Source: Magicicada septendecula (lineage: Eukaryota > Arthropoda > Insecta > Hemiptera > Cicadidae). From it: a stretch of 64,000 nt of DNA. The notes beneath the pieces were generated by a model. It was not told where the DNA came from, made no database searches, and saw only the letters and a list, made by a program, of their open reading frames with translations. A program made the position numbers and the translations under genes. Location: positions 203,133,964-203,197,963 of the forward strand of contig CM068373.1 of NCBI GenBank assembly GCA_034769895.1. Reading direction: 5' to 3'. Within the stretch, counting starts at the first letter, position 1. Each line of letters opens with the position of its first letter. Shown in pieces: positions 29,845 through 41,640 of the stretch.

Positions 29845-32800
29845 TTACGGATCCTTTGTATAATACTTCCTCAATGAGGACGCATGGAATTTACCAATCG
29901 CACGGTTGGTATTTGGGTTGGTTAAGATAAAGGTATTTTTCCCAACTTGCTCCGACAGGGTATACGGACCATTATACAGCCTAAAAAACTTCGCGGCTGT
30001 GTTGTCCTCCCTTCTTCCAAAATTTAATGCTCGTAAAAGCACACTCTCTCCAGTCTTGAACTTGACTAGTTTATGTTCCGCATTAAATTTTTCCGTGCGC
30101 TCCTCGGCGCACTTTTTAATGCGTCTTCTAGCCTCGATTTTCTTTATCTCAACTGGTATAGGCACATTATGCGTCGCTATCCTTTCAATGTGTTTACCCC
30201 AGACCCGGCCTGGCATTTCTCCGGTTTGGAGTTCATTCGGAGTATACCCAGTAGTAGAATTATAATTTTCATTTATGGCAGACTCAAAAAATTCTAGGAA
30301 TTCCGGCCACTTACTCTGGTTAGTATTACAGTACGTACGGTACAACCGTCCCAACTCCTTGTTGACCCGCTCGGCCAAGTTACCTTGCGGTCTCCGGATC
30401 GCAGTCAAGACCGTCTGGACCCCGTGTTTCTCAAGCTCGGAGTGCCACTTGGTGTTCGTAAATTGCTTACCTTGATCTGAGAGTATCTTCCTTACGGGAC
30501 CATTTTTCGGCATGTATTTATTTAGCATAATGTTTATGACAGCCGACGTAGTAGGTCTACCAACAGCATATAGGCTAACATGTTTGGTAAAGGCATCCGT
30601 AACAACCACAAGGTTCTTCATTCCACGTGCCGCCCGAGGAAGTGGACCCAAAAAATCAATGCATACAAGGTCATTTTTATTACGCACAACAATGTTACCC
30701 ATTTCAACCTGGGTATGTTGGTTCGGATATTTCGCTGTTTGGCAGATGTGGCATGAGCGGAGTATGGCCTTTATTTTCCTGGTCATATTTAGCCACACAA
30801 AATCCTCCCGCATTGCCAGGTAACATTTATAAGGCCCCGCATGAGCCAGACTCTCATGACACATCCAGGTGAGGTCTTCCACCATGGCGTCCGGTACCAT
30901 AATCTTCCATCCACCATTGATAATTTTATACACTACGTCTTTATATATTCTGTACTTAGGGTTTTCTTGTATCCGGATAGCGTCACATATCCGCTTCAAC
31001 TTTGTGTCACGCTGCTGTTCCATACCAATATTTCTTAACTTATTTTTGAGACTGTCTTCTAATTTATATTTGACAGCTAGAATTTGAACCTCCTGGTTAT
31101 TAGACGCATGACGTTCTTCCACCATTGGAGGGTATCGGCTTAACGTGTCAGCTGCTTGGTTCTCACTTGCCTTACAGTACTTAATGGTAAAGTCGTACTC
31201 TTGGATGGCCATGATCCAACGGGATATGCGAGCGTTCGCTAACTTGCAGCGCAACATGAACGATAAGGCCTGGTTGTCCGAAAGGATTTCGAAGTGTTGT
31301 CCAACCAGGTAATAACGAAATTTACTAATGCAGTACACAATAGCCAATATTTCTTTCTCCGATGTGAAATAGTTACGTTCGGCCCCTTTTAGTGACCTAC
31401 TACTGTGCGCAATTATTTTGTTTTCACCCTTCTCATTCCGTTGGTAGAGTACCCCCCCAATGGCATAATCAGAAGCATCGCAATTCAGGACATATGTGCC
31501 CCTTTTCTCAGGATGGAACACGTGCAGGTTTCTACTATACAAATTTTTAGTCGCGTCGAAAGCATGCTGATGACGCTCCTCCCATCTCCATTTATTACTC
31601 TTACGAAGTAGTTCTAACAACGGCTCAATTGTCCCAGAATATTCTGGAGTAAAACGTCTGAAGTAACCAGTCAATCCAAGGAACGCTCTGATAACCCTGG
31701 GTTTTGTGGGTTTCGGGAACTCCATGATCGCATGTATTTTTTCCGGGTCTGTTGTTATACCTTCCGCTGAGATAATATGTCCCAAAAATTTAATTTGCGA
31801 TTTCCCGAATTCACACTTTTCAAGATTGAGAGTCAGGTTAGCGGCTTGCAATTTCTGAAATACAATCTTGAGATGTTCAAGATGTTCTTCAAATGATTTG
31901 GATATGACCAAAATATCATCAACAAATATGCTGACGAAGTCCTCCACCTCGGGTCCCAGAGCTAACTCCAAACATCTGACCATGGCCGCTAAACTGGTAA
32001 CCAAACCAAATGGAACTACTTTAAACTGATAGCATTTATTTCGATATAGAAATGCTGTGTATCTTCTCGACTCTTTGGCAAGGGGAATCTGCCAGAATCC
32101 ACTTTTGAGATCAAGGCGAGACATGTATTTAACACCTTGACATTTTATGAATAGGTTCTCCGCATTCGGAGCACAGTCGTAGCATTTTTTTGTAATAGAA
32201 TTTAGATTTCTCATGTCGAGACATAATCGAATGTCGTTATTTTTCTTTTTAACAACAACCATAGGATTTAAAAAATTGCTATCAGTTCGTTCAATCACAC
32301 CATTCTGAAGCATACTCTTAACTTCGGCATCAACCTGTTGTTGATAGTGCAGGGGGATGGGGTACGTCTTCCGTACAAATTTATTTTCATCGGTGACCTG
32401 AATACTGTGTTCATAAACATTCGTGACGGTAGGATTTTTGGAAAACACAGATTCAAATTTATCAAGCATACTTTGCAGCTTATCTTGCTCATTGCTCGTT
32501 ATCTGCCTGCTGTGAGTCCGCAGATTATGTGTTATCTTATCGGCAAGTTGAACCGCTGGGCGAGTTATAGTAATAGGTTCACAATCAGACCCCGTCTTAC
32601 CCCTCCTGCGTCCTAACCTGATATTGTGTTTACTATTATTTACTGTACATTTTAGTATTTTATTTGGAAAATCAATGGTCGCGTGCAGTTTATTTAATGT
32701 GTCCACTCCCAAAATAACATTATACACGAGTTTCTTGACCATAAGCACAGTGAACTCTATTTCCATTCCCTGAATGGATACTGTTATCATAGCTTGACGG

Positions 32801-33783
32801 TCAACCCTCTGAGATTCACCCGTCGCTGATTTTATGATTTTGTGGGCTGCTGGCAGAATCGGGATTTTTTTAAAATGTTTCCTGTGCCTCTCTAGGAATC
32901 GCTCATCCATTAACGAGATTTCTGCGCCGCTGTCAAATAAAACTTCGCCGACACATCCGTTAATTTTCGCGTTGACAATGAGTTCAGTGTCACTTTCCAT
33001 ACTAATACTCTTCTCATTTTCATTACTATTGTTATTACAAATCAAACTATCTCTAATTTCGGCAGGATACAGGCCGGACACTACAAATTTTCTCTTATAA
33101 CTAACATCTTTCACATTTGATTTATTGAACTGCTTTTTATGGTTACAACGGGCTTTTGAAACTTCATTCATACCCTTATGTTTACACAATTTCCGATTGG
33201 TATTTCTATTAGGTATTTTATGTTGTTTTGGTGACTGTGTTTGCTTGGTTTGAGTTTGATACTGAAATTTTTTATTCTCCCGTCCATAAAATTTTTGCTG
33301 TGAATTGACGTCATTCCAAGTCTTATATACATACGTGGTACAGTTTAGTGGTGACGAGGTACTTAGCAATCGTGACACTTGATGTTGTAGCTTTTGAATC
33401 CGCAGGTCTCGTTCGGCCATTAATTCATTTATCGTAGATCTGTGTTGCACTACTTGCTCTGCCATTCCAGAGAGTTTCGCTTCATATTCACTAAGTCGTG
33501 ACTTATTGACTTCCAAATTTGCCTCTATATTGGCTTTCATAGTTTCCACGGTCTCGCTAATATGCTTTTCTGCCGCTTCTACCATTTGTTTGCTTTGTTC
33601 GGATTGCTCCTGTATGGCCACGTATGATTTCTCGTTTTCATCATGGAGTGATTTGTTTTGTTTCCCGGCTTCTATTTTACCAGATTTAATTTCTTCGGAC
33701 ATGGTTTCCATTTCTTCGGACATGGTTTCCATCTTCGCTAATATGGCCGCTAAAGCATTCTCTATCCCTTTTGACTCCGCCAT
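29845..33783 (-). CDS. Gag-Pol polyprotein lacking most of the Gag capsid domain
   Basis: This is an intact frame of about 1312 codons from ATG 33783. Residues 1-150 form a long coiled coil (MAESKGIENALAAILAKMET ...), then KFYGRE. At this point the relative at 38876 continues into its capsid (FHGREAENPLHFLKNC), but this protein goes straight into a Gln/Lys/Asn-rich stretch. Protease follows (LFDSGAEISLMDE), then RT with FVSIFVDDILVIS, RNase H (LNCDASDYAIGGVLY), the integrase zinc finger (HESLAHAGPYKC ... CHICQ) and the D,D,E core (CIDFLGPLP, LSDQGKQFT, NLAERVNKELG). The enzymes look complete, but particle formation would need Gag from another element. Confidence 0.9.
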   Translation of the reverse strand: MAESKGIENALAAILAKMETMSEEMETMSEEIKSGKIEAGKQNKSLHDENEKSYVAIQEQSEQSKQMVEAAEKHISETVETMKANIEANLEVNKSRLSEYEAKLSGMAEQVVQHRSTINELMAERDLRIQKLQHQVSRLLSTSSPLNCTTYVYKTWNDVNSQQKFYGRENKKFQYQTQTKQTQSPKQHKIPNRNTNRKLCKHKGMNEVSKARCNHKKQFNKSNVKDVSYKRKFVVSGLYPAEIRDSLICNNNSNENEKSISMESDTELIVNAKINGCVGEVLFDSGAEISLMDERFLERHRKHFKKIPILPAAHKIIKSATGESQRVDRQAMITVSIQGMEIEFTVLMVKKLVYNVILGVDTLNKLHATIDFPNKILKCTVNNSKHNIRLGRRRGKTGSDCEPITITRPAVQLADKITHNLRTHSRQITSNEQDKLQSMLDKFESVFSKNPTVTNVYEHSIQVTDENKFVRKTYPIPLHYQQQVDAEVKSMLQNGVIERTDSNFLNPMVVVKKKNNDIRLCLDMRNLNSITKKCYDCAPNAENLFIKCQGVKYMSRLDLKSGFWQIPLAKESRRYTAFLYRNKCYQFKVVPFGLVTSLAAMVRCLELALGPEVEDFVSIFVDDILVISKSFEEHLEHLKIVFQKLQAANLTLNLEKCEFGKSQIKFLGHIISAEGITTDPEKIHAIMEFPKPTKPRVIRAFLGLTGYFRRFTPEYSGTIEPLLELLRKSNKWRWEERHQHAFDATKNLYSRNLHVFHPEKRGTYVLNCDASDYAIGGVLYQRNEKGENKIIAHSSRSLKGAERNYFTSEKEILAIVYCISKFRYYLVGQHFEILSDNQALSFMLRCKLANARISRWIMAIQEYDFTIKYCKASENQAADTLSRYPPMVEERHASNNQEVQILAVKYKLEDSLKNKLRNIGMEQQRDTKLKRICDAIRIQENPKYRIYKDVVYKIINGGWKIMVPDAMVEDLTWMCHESLAHAGPYKCYLAMREDFVWLNMTRKIKAILRSCHICQTAKYPNQHTQVEMGNIVVRNKNDLVCIDFLGPLPRAARGMKNLVVVTDAFTKHVSLYAVGRPTTSAVINIMLNKYMPKNGPVRKILSDQGKQFTNTKWHSELEKHGVQTVLTAIRRPQGNLAERVNKELGRLYRTYCNTNQSKWPEFLEFFESAINENYNSTTGYTPNELQTGEMPGRVWGKHIERIATHNVPIPVEIKKIEARRRIKKCAEERTEKFNAEHKLVKFKTGESVLLRALNFGRREDNTAAKFFRLYNGPYTLSEQVGKNTFILTNPNTNRAIGKFHASSLRKYYTKDP

Positions 33784-34161
33784 AGTGACCAAATTTCAAT
33801 TTAAAATTTTGTAAATTTAAATTTATTGATTTATACGCAAAGCAAGTTATTATTATCACAACAAGATTAGAACATATGGTAACCAGTTTATATGCACACG
33901 GAAAGCAGTTCAAAACATCAACATGTAAATACCTTATCTAACATACAACAACTAATAATCTACCTCCAATATACTGATAAAATCTGTTCATATATGATAT
34001 ACAAGAGAATATGCACAATTGAAAAATTATATCCTCAGATTTTCATATGAACAATACACATACAATTATTACGTTAATTATACTTATACGTCGGATTTTT
34101 CCAACAAATTTTATATTCATAGACAAATATATAATAGCGTAAAATTACTCGCTATTTAACG
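33784..34161. other. 5' leader of the young element
   Basis: AT-rich; no gene between the primer-binding site and the Gag-Pol ATG. Confidence 0.5.
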
Positions 34162-34184
34162 AGCCCTACGTTGCTAAGCGCCAA
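34162..34184 (-). promoter_or_regulatory. Primer-binding site of the young element
   Basis: On the minus strand TGGCGCTTAGCAACG then TAGGGCTC, 11 bases inside the 5' LTR. It resembles the TGGCGC...CAACGTGGGGCTC type used by many insect gypsy elements (tRNA-Lys-type), with several differences. Confidence 0.6.
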
Positions 34185-34195
34185 AATATCTCTAT

Positions 34196-35901
34196 GCGAC
34201 AACACAAATTACTAAACTATTGGCGCATAGGATATGATAGTATGTGTATTTCAAATTACAAGTCTATATTGGAGGGTTTAAGATTATTTATTGTACAAAC
34301 ACAAGTTATAGTTTATATGGTATATTTGAAATGTACAGAATGTAATGTTTGATATAGAGTCTTTCTTTTAAAATGTTAAATAATGTTCATACGCAAGACG
34401 TGATACGTTACATAAGAAGACTCCCACGATGATGTTGTTGAAGAGAAGGGCCGGTCTTTGCGGTATAGATGGTTCATCAGGTGTGGCTTACAAATGACAG
34501 ACGTTTCACCAGAAACGTTTACAGCTGGGCTGGCGTCCTGTAACAGCTGGGCTGGTCCTATAACAGCTGGGCTGGCGTCCTGTAACAGCTGGGCTGGTCC
34601 TATAACAGCTGGGCTGGTGTCCTATAACAGCTGGGCTGATGTCCTATAACAGCTGGGCTGATGTCCTGTAACAGCTGGGCTGATGTCCTGTAACAGCTGG
34701 GCTGATGTCCTATAACAGCTGGGCTGATGTCCTGCAATTCCCACGATGAATCCGACACTTCGCACACAACGGTAATACGGATTTTATTACTCGCAAAACT
34801 TATATAGAGTTTAAGACCAAGTAATATCTCAGGTGACAGTGAGTTTAATCAATAACGGTATATTGAGCTTATACCTCTCCGGCTTCTTCAAGTGTTCTCG
34901 CGAATACCAAGGTCTACCGCGATCAGCAGACCACCCTATGAGGAAATCTTGCACTAGCACGGACACGTCTTGATGGAACTATTGCGAACAATTAATGATA
35001 CTGTCACTGCGGAAAATCTCGCACAGTGATACAGTTGCACTCACTTCTTACACACGTAATACTACAATATTAATATCGTGTGTAAAGATATAAAATCAAT
35101 TGTTATGCGTCACACGCGTTACTATCCCCGAAAAGTCTTAACAGATCCTTGCAAGCGGTAGAGTCTTGTACAAGGATTGTATGTACCGTTCGCGGTAGCA
35201 GCAGTGAAGAACTGCTTGTAATTTTACGCACAATGCGTTAAAACACTGATGTGTGCAAATGTACTACACACACAGTTCTGAGTCTTCCCGTTTCACTAAC
35301 GACGAATAGTCTTTACAACACCTTGCAAGCGGTAGAATCTTGTACAAGGAGTGCACGTTCCGTTCGCGGTAGATGGCGTAGAAGAACTGCCTGTGTAACG
35401 ACAGGCTTAAGAAAATTTCCAACCACCAGTCCGCATTCTATTGGTGGATGGAAGTCACATGGTTAGTATAAATGACCATGCACTTTTCATGCAGTAGAGT
35501 GCATTTACTTTGTAACAGCATGCATAGCGTAATCAGACTACTCGTATCTCATGCATGACTGCCTACACACTAATAATATACATGAACGTAAACAATAGTC
35601 CGACAGGTATAGGGATTGTAGCGATAAACATGTCTCAGTTCAGCTAATGTCAAAACAACGATAATAATTCACGCACCGCCCGGGAAACGTTTCCCACTCG
35701 CGCACGCGCGCACATTTCCACTAACACAGTACATGAATAACCATAAATAATAATGCACAGTTTTTCTAAACTAAACCCTTAACCTTACTAAATACAATTG
35801 ATAACAACCAAACTTAACCATCTACCAATATAATATGAATCTCCATTGTCTGTGTAATATATGAACTTGCCTCGCCTATCATGATCCTGTGATTCGTTGC
35901 A
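34196..35901 (-). repeat. 5' LTR of the young element
   Basis: 1706 bp, a near-identical partner of 27715-29421. Includes the minisatellite at 34522-34736. Confidence 0.9.
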
Positions 35902-35913
35902 ATATATAGAGAT

Positions 35914-36732
35914 TGATTTTTAGGTCCACTACCGGGTGCATCAAGGGGTATGAGGACTCTGGTGGTGTGCACGGATGCGTTCTCTAAACAAGTAAGTCTA
36001 TATGCAATAGGACTACCCACCACGGCGGCCGTATTAAATGTCTTTTTAAATAAATACATCCCTAAATATGGTCACGTAAAAAAAATGTTATCTGACCAGA
36101 ATAAACAGTTCACCAATAGGAAGTGGTAATCCGAATTGGAAAAGCACAATATCCAGACTGTGTTAACATCGATCCGAAGACCGCAGGGCAACCTCGCTGA
36201 AAGGGTCAACAGAGAGTTAGGTCGACTGTTCCGTACTTATTGTAATACCAACCAAAGTAGATGGCTGGATTATCTCGAGGTTTTCGAGCGGTCCATCAAC
36301 GGAAATTACAATGACACGACAGGATTTACACCTAACAAGTTGCAAACTGTAGAAATGCCCAAGCGTGTCTGGGATGGGAGCATCAGGAGGATTCCAACGC
36401 AAAATTTGCCTATTCCGAGCGAGGTGAAACGTAGAGAAGCCAGGAGACGCATTAAGAAATGTGCCAAAGAACGGACTAAATGATTCAATGCAGACCACAA
36501 GCTGGTAACATTTAAAATTATCGAGAGGGTACTCCCGAGTGCTTTGAATGTCGGTCACAGGGAGGATAACACCGCAGCCAAATTCTTTAGGTTGTACAAT
36601 GGCCCATATATTTTATCCGAGCAGGTTGGTAAAAACACCTATATTGTAACCAACCCTAGTACTAACCGTGTTATATGGAAATTCAACGTATCATCCCTAA
36701 GAAAGTATTATGTCAGAGATTATTGTTCCTAA
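35914..36732 (+). pseudogene. Integrase remnant of an older related gypsy element
   Basis: It is on the opposite strand to the young element and is homologous to its integrase. It has GPLPGASRGMRTLVVCTDAF, SLYAIGLPTTAAV, MLSDQNKQFTNRKW, RPQGNLAERVNRELG and a C-terminal DNTAAKFFRLYNGPYILSEQ domain. A one-base shift at the start, a TAA after NRKW and a TGA near 36481 break it. The RT and earlier parts are absent because the young element borders it on the left. Confidence 0.8.
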
Positions 36733-37127
36733 TATGCCAGGGTATAGGTGGTATGAATGTTTTAAGATAATTATGTGAAATATGAGTGTAAATTAAGAAT
36801 TTTAGATGAGATGTCAGAATAAATGATTTGAACGAACGGAGTATACTTTCAGTTATGAAAATGACGTCAGAAGTGTTGATACGCTTATCTGTGTTTGACA
36901 TTATAGGTCAGATTCAACCACGTGTATTTGTTTGTATTATTACTCTCAAAGTGACATTGGAGGAATGTTTTGTTTGAAAGAAATTTATTTATTTATTTTG
37001 ATTTGGAATTATTGTTATTATTATGATTATTATTGGAAGCATTATATTTTATTTATTTAGGATATGAAGAAAACAAAGTTTGTATCTTTATGTAAACAAA
37101 CGATTTTATACGTGGTGGGGATAATCC
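36733..37127. other. 3' untranslated part of the older element
   Basis: AT-rich, no gene. It ends in a GTGGTGGGGATAATCC purine tract immediately before the LTR at 37128. Confidence 0.5.
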
Positions 37128-38121
37128 TGCAACAAAACACAGGATGATGATCTATAATAAGAATATCAGAGCATGGATGACGTACATTAGTATGTTTTAA
37201 ATTGATTTATGCAATTTTTGTCAATTAGCTATAAGTTCTGTATTTAGTGATGGATAAGGACTTGTCTTATACAAAATTCTTTGTAAAGTTTTGCTCTATA
37301 ATGTCATGTACTTTGTTTGTGAATATGTGTGCGCGTTCGCGTGTGGTGAACCTATATGTTATACATTCCGCGTTTGTTACCCGATCGGCATGAGACTTGG
37401 ACAGTGAATTATTTATGAAAATAGCTATATTTTGTATACACTCTGTTGTTTTCAGCTATTTTTTAAATGTGGTTTTTTAGTTATTGAAAACTCAACTTTT
37501 GTCTCTTATCAATTGAAGAGTAATAAAAATTCTAGATAAAATCTAAGCAGGCACTCGCAGATTTATACAAAGATTCACCAGCAACGCGTCTATCTTTTGT
37601 CCTGTCTATCACGTAGACAGTCGATTGACCAATCAGTAGCCCCTAAATTCAGTCAGATCCATCGGTTGTCAGGTGTAGTTCGAGGCGGTTCATCGGAAGC
37701 CGTTGCCTAGTGAAGTGTGCTCTTCGTCAAGAATTTTTCTTGTTCGAACTGCTTTATTCTAGAGCAACTCTAAGTCTTGGGAACTCTTTTCGAGTTTGTC
37801 GATTAGAACCAAGCGGGTGAACTACTAGTTATAAAATATTCAAGTGCTATTACGTGTTAGTGGAAGATTTTCCGCTTAGGGAGATAAATAAATATTATTA
37901 ACGCGAATATTATATGATAAAACCTTATTAACGCGGAACACTTCAAGAACAGCCGCATGGTGTAAGCAATATACACTGCTTTTAAATAATATCAATCATT
38001 ATCACCTTGAGTAACGATAATTAATAATAACCAATTGTGAGCGAGTAAAGAAACGATTCGGAAAGTGACAATTCGTGTGTAAAATCTGCATCAGTGTTAT
38101 CAGCTGTTCGGCGAACACCAG

Positions 38122-38185
<64 letters not shown>

Positions 38186-38499
38186 GAGTGAGAGGGAGAG
38201 TTAGAGAGGGGACCGGCGATCATTGCACAGAGGAGCGTAACAGCGATGGAGCGAGTGACGGCTCGCCGAGAGTTAAGGAATCCTACGTTTCATGTAAAAC
38301 CTACCAAAACTGAATATATAAAGTCTTGAAAACAAATAAAATACTGTACATGACATTTTGTTTAATTTAAATATATCATATAAACAATTAATTACTTGTG
38401 TTGTAAATAAATAATTTTTCTACAGCTCCAATATAGACTTGTGCATATTTTATACACACAAAATTATCCTATGCGAAAATATTTATTTGTATAGTCGCA
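37128..38499 (+). repeat. LTR of the older gypsy element
   Basis: It starts TGCAACAAAACACAGGAT, like the young element's LTR start (TGCAACGAATCACAGGAT), and ends TAGTCGCA, like that element's GTTGTCGCA. It has integrase on its left and a primer-binding site plus gag on its right, so it is a single LTR shared by two element halves. About 1372 bp. Confidence 0.75.
38123..38182 (+). repeat. (GA)n microsatellite within the LTR
   Basis: About 30 GA dinucleotides. Confidence 0.95.
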
Positions 38500-38509
38500 T
38501 ATAGATATT

Positions 38510-38530
38510 TGGCGCTGACAACGTGTCGCA
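38510..38530 (+). promoter_or_regulatory. Primer-binding site of the older element
   Basis: TGGCGCTGACAACGTG lies 10 bases after the LTR end. It is the same type and spacing as in the young element. Confidence 0.6.
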
Positions 38531-38875
38531 CGATTTTATTATAATTTATTAATATTATATATTATGTAATTATGATTCATTTGGACTAATTTGTGTGTGT
38601 TCTGTTTGTAAGCAGGGAGTGTACATAATTTTTTGAATATTCTCTGTAAGCAGATATTTGAACAGTATTATTAATTTAGTTTATTTGGAGGTTTGAATTA
38701 TTATCTGTATATGTAGCGTATTCGGTTAAGTATTGGGAACATTTGATTACGATACTAGTCTGTGACGTTGTACAACATATAAACTGAACATTAATACTAT
38801 AATAATAAGAGTTAATAATAGTGCCGTTTATGTTAAATAAGGACCATAATATTTGTTTGAATATATAAAATAACT

Positions 38876-39780
38876 ATGAATATGGCTGAATCACTTGAAT
38901 TACAAAATACGTTAGCTGCAGTATTAGCCAATGAAGTAAATAGAGCTAATAAAGAGGAAGCAATAATACAAAATAGGTCACTACTTGATGAGAATAAGGA
39001 AATGTTTACCACGGTGCATGATGAACAAGCTAAACAAAATAATAAACAACTTATAGAATCGACAGAAAAGCGTATCGGAGAGAAAGTCGAGTTAATTCGT
39101 ACTAACATTGAGTTAGCACTATAAGCTAATAATTCACGTCTTAGTGACTGTGAAGCTAAGATCAATGTCATGGAAGAAATAATGGTAAATCATACATCGA
39201 CGGCGAATGAATTGGTAGCAGAGCAGGAACAGCGGATACAGGAGTTAAACAACAGCTGACCCGACTCCACATTACCACGATTAAAATTCCATGGTAGAGA
39301 GGCTGAAAATCCCCTCCACTTTCTCAAAAACTGCGAGAGAGATATGGACGCAATAAATGACAACCTAAGCGTAATGGACAAACTAACCTGGGTGGTGAGA
39401 AGGTACCGTGGCCGAATGGTTCGACCTGGTGCGGCATTTTTGGGCTAGGTACTAGGACAGCGAGATACAAAGAAAGATCCGTGTACAGCTGAAATTTGGA
39501 AAATATTCAAATATGAAAGGTTCAAAAGAAAACTATTTAATCCAGCTGATATCTCGAGCCAAGTATCTGGAACCGGAAGTGACAGAAGCAGAAATATTAA
39601 GTAAGTTAGCTCACCATTTTGGATGCGGAATTCAAATCGCCGTTATTACGCAAGGGGTTAAATCTTTATAAGAACTACTCTTGTTATTGACTAAATGGGA
39701 TAATCTGGATAACCCAAGTAATAATAATGGTTGTCTTGTTTGTTCATCGTCTTCTTTCACTGCACTACACTTTATATAAT
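38876..39780 (+). pseudogene. Gag remnant of the older gypsy element
   Basis: It starts MNMAESLELQNTLAAVLANE, the same coiled-coil N-terminus as the young element. A TAA at 39122 and later shifts break it. A KFHGREAENPLHFLKNCERD capsid start and further capsid-like pieces follow, to about 39720. It ends where the BEL-type LTR begins (39825). It supplies the capsid region missing from the young element and so shows what was lost there. Confidence 0.7.
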
Positions 39781-39824
39781 ATTGAAAACTTTCTCAAGTG
39801 AAACTTACTTGTCTGTTTTATATA

Positions 39825-41640
39825 TGATGCGGCCCGTGGGGCCAAATAAAATGTTAATTATGAAGTGTTCGTGATTTACTGTTGTAATTAATTCGCCAGG
39901 ATGCAGAAATGATGAAGAGAGAGTGGACTGTAGTTAATACATTTATTGAAAATTCTTCACATATATAGCATTGAAATTGTTAAGTGTCACTTTTGAATAA
40001 GAGATTGGCTAATGAGCGCATCGTAATACAAGTCGTAATGTTACATTGAAATTAATTTAATGAAAGGGCGTAAAGGGTCATATATGAAGTCTTGGGCCTA
40101 AGGCCTACGTTAATTGTCGCGACAAAGAAAAGCGTGACAGTATTTTCTTAAGTAGCGGGCGCAAGGCCGACCGCCTCTAGCGAACGTATGTAACGAACTG
40201 TGCAAATGTACGGACATGAATTGAGCAACTTAAAAGCGCAGATTAGCCAACCTATGAATGCAAAATTATCGCGCTACTGTACATAACTGCCCGCAAAAAT
40301 CAATAGATTTTTTAATACATTTTAGTAACTTATTATATACATTTTAATAACTTATTATATAAAATACAGAGATCTTAATAATGAAAGTTAATCTCAATAG
40401 GCTGCATTGAACCTTGAGTTGTAATCTTAGATAACAGCTGTACATTAATTGTTTAGCGATAAGCTTGAGTAAAGATAAGCTTTAATAAAGATAAGCATTG
40501 AGTAGGCCAAGGTTGGCGTGCAAAATGATTTTATACATGAATGAAAATGTAAGCGCTGGCAATGTATTGCCCAAATATATTGTATGTATACAATATTGAA
40601 CGATATAAAACATGAAAATACATAATTTGACAATGTTTAATAATGAATGATCGGAAACTCATCACATGATAGCCCGATAAATTGTAACCCTATGCAAGTC
40701 ATAGATGGTTACCGAAATAGTTGAGGCCAGTAGACCTGTACAGAGTATTGCTTACAATGAACAAATAAATTGTCACAAATTATACATGTTTAGACGTAAA
40801 TCTAGCATGGCGTCATAAATTTAAACGAGTCATGCTATACCTGAAGTTTCAGGAATTTACAATATATTGTTGTGTGAGAACAAGCTATAGATAGCTGACT
40901 GATTGCGAGCACATATGTAATAACATGTATGTCATAATTAAGTAGGAATAATAATTGTGCAATGCATAATCACAAAATACAAAATACCATATAAAAATAC
41001 AATATAAAAATAAATCTAGGCGTGGCATGGTTACAGACAGTAGACGCAAAAAACAATATGTTTTACATAAATGCAAGTTATATGATAAATAAAATAAACA
41101 CCAATTTAGTTAATTACAAATATGAATAAGCGCAATAGCATAAGTAACAAATACGACACTGTGGTTACAAACGTAATACATGAGTTGAGCAATTGAGAAA
41201 TACATTCATAGAACAATAAATCACACATATTAACAACTGTGCAAGAAATGCATACATGGCTGTACAACTGCAAACCATGCGAATATTATGTAACAAATTT
41301 TTATAAAACAATACCACCGAACATGACACATACCCAATACCATCAAAATGTAAATGTGTAGGACATAGTATGCCACACAAAATATTAACATATAAATACA
41401 AAATAGCAAATATACCACCATGAAACTATGATGAGTATAGAGATGATAGCACAGTGCATGGTTGTGAACTTACAAGTCACATGCAAATTTAATATAGAAA
41501 CACGCAATGGTGTAAATTGTCATGAAAATGTTGTGATGATACATATCACAATTAAGTTGACCAAATGGCCATATAATAAAGTAATAAGGCCAATGGCCAA
41601 GTAAAATAGCATTGTGCTACATGATCATAATAACCTTGAG
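39825..41640 (-). repeat. Probable 3' LTR / 3' end of the BEL/Pao element
   Basis: AT-rich and gene-free. It is placed by its position after the integrase C-terminus and by the TG at its outer edge. The partner LTR is not in the window, so the extent is uncertain. Confidence 0.45.

Larger units (their letters stand above)
27715..35901 (-). mobile_element. Young 8.2-kb Ty3/gypsy-type LTR retrotransposon
   Basis: Two direct repeats of about 1.7 kb, beginning TGCGAC and ending GTTGCA, flank an internal region with one long pol frame. The sequence immediately outside both ends is ATAT, a likely 4-bp target duplication. A primer-binding site, a purine tract and LTR boundaries are all in the expected places for minus-strand transcription. 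I counted only about three substitutions and one length difference between the LTRs, so the insertion is recent. It landed in or beside an older relative whose integrase remnant starts at 35914. Confidence 0.9.
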
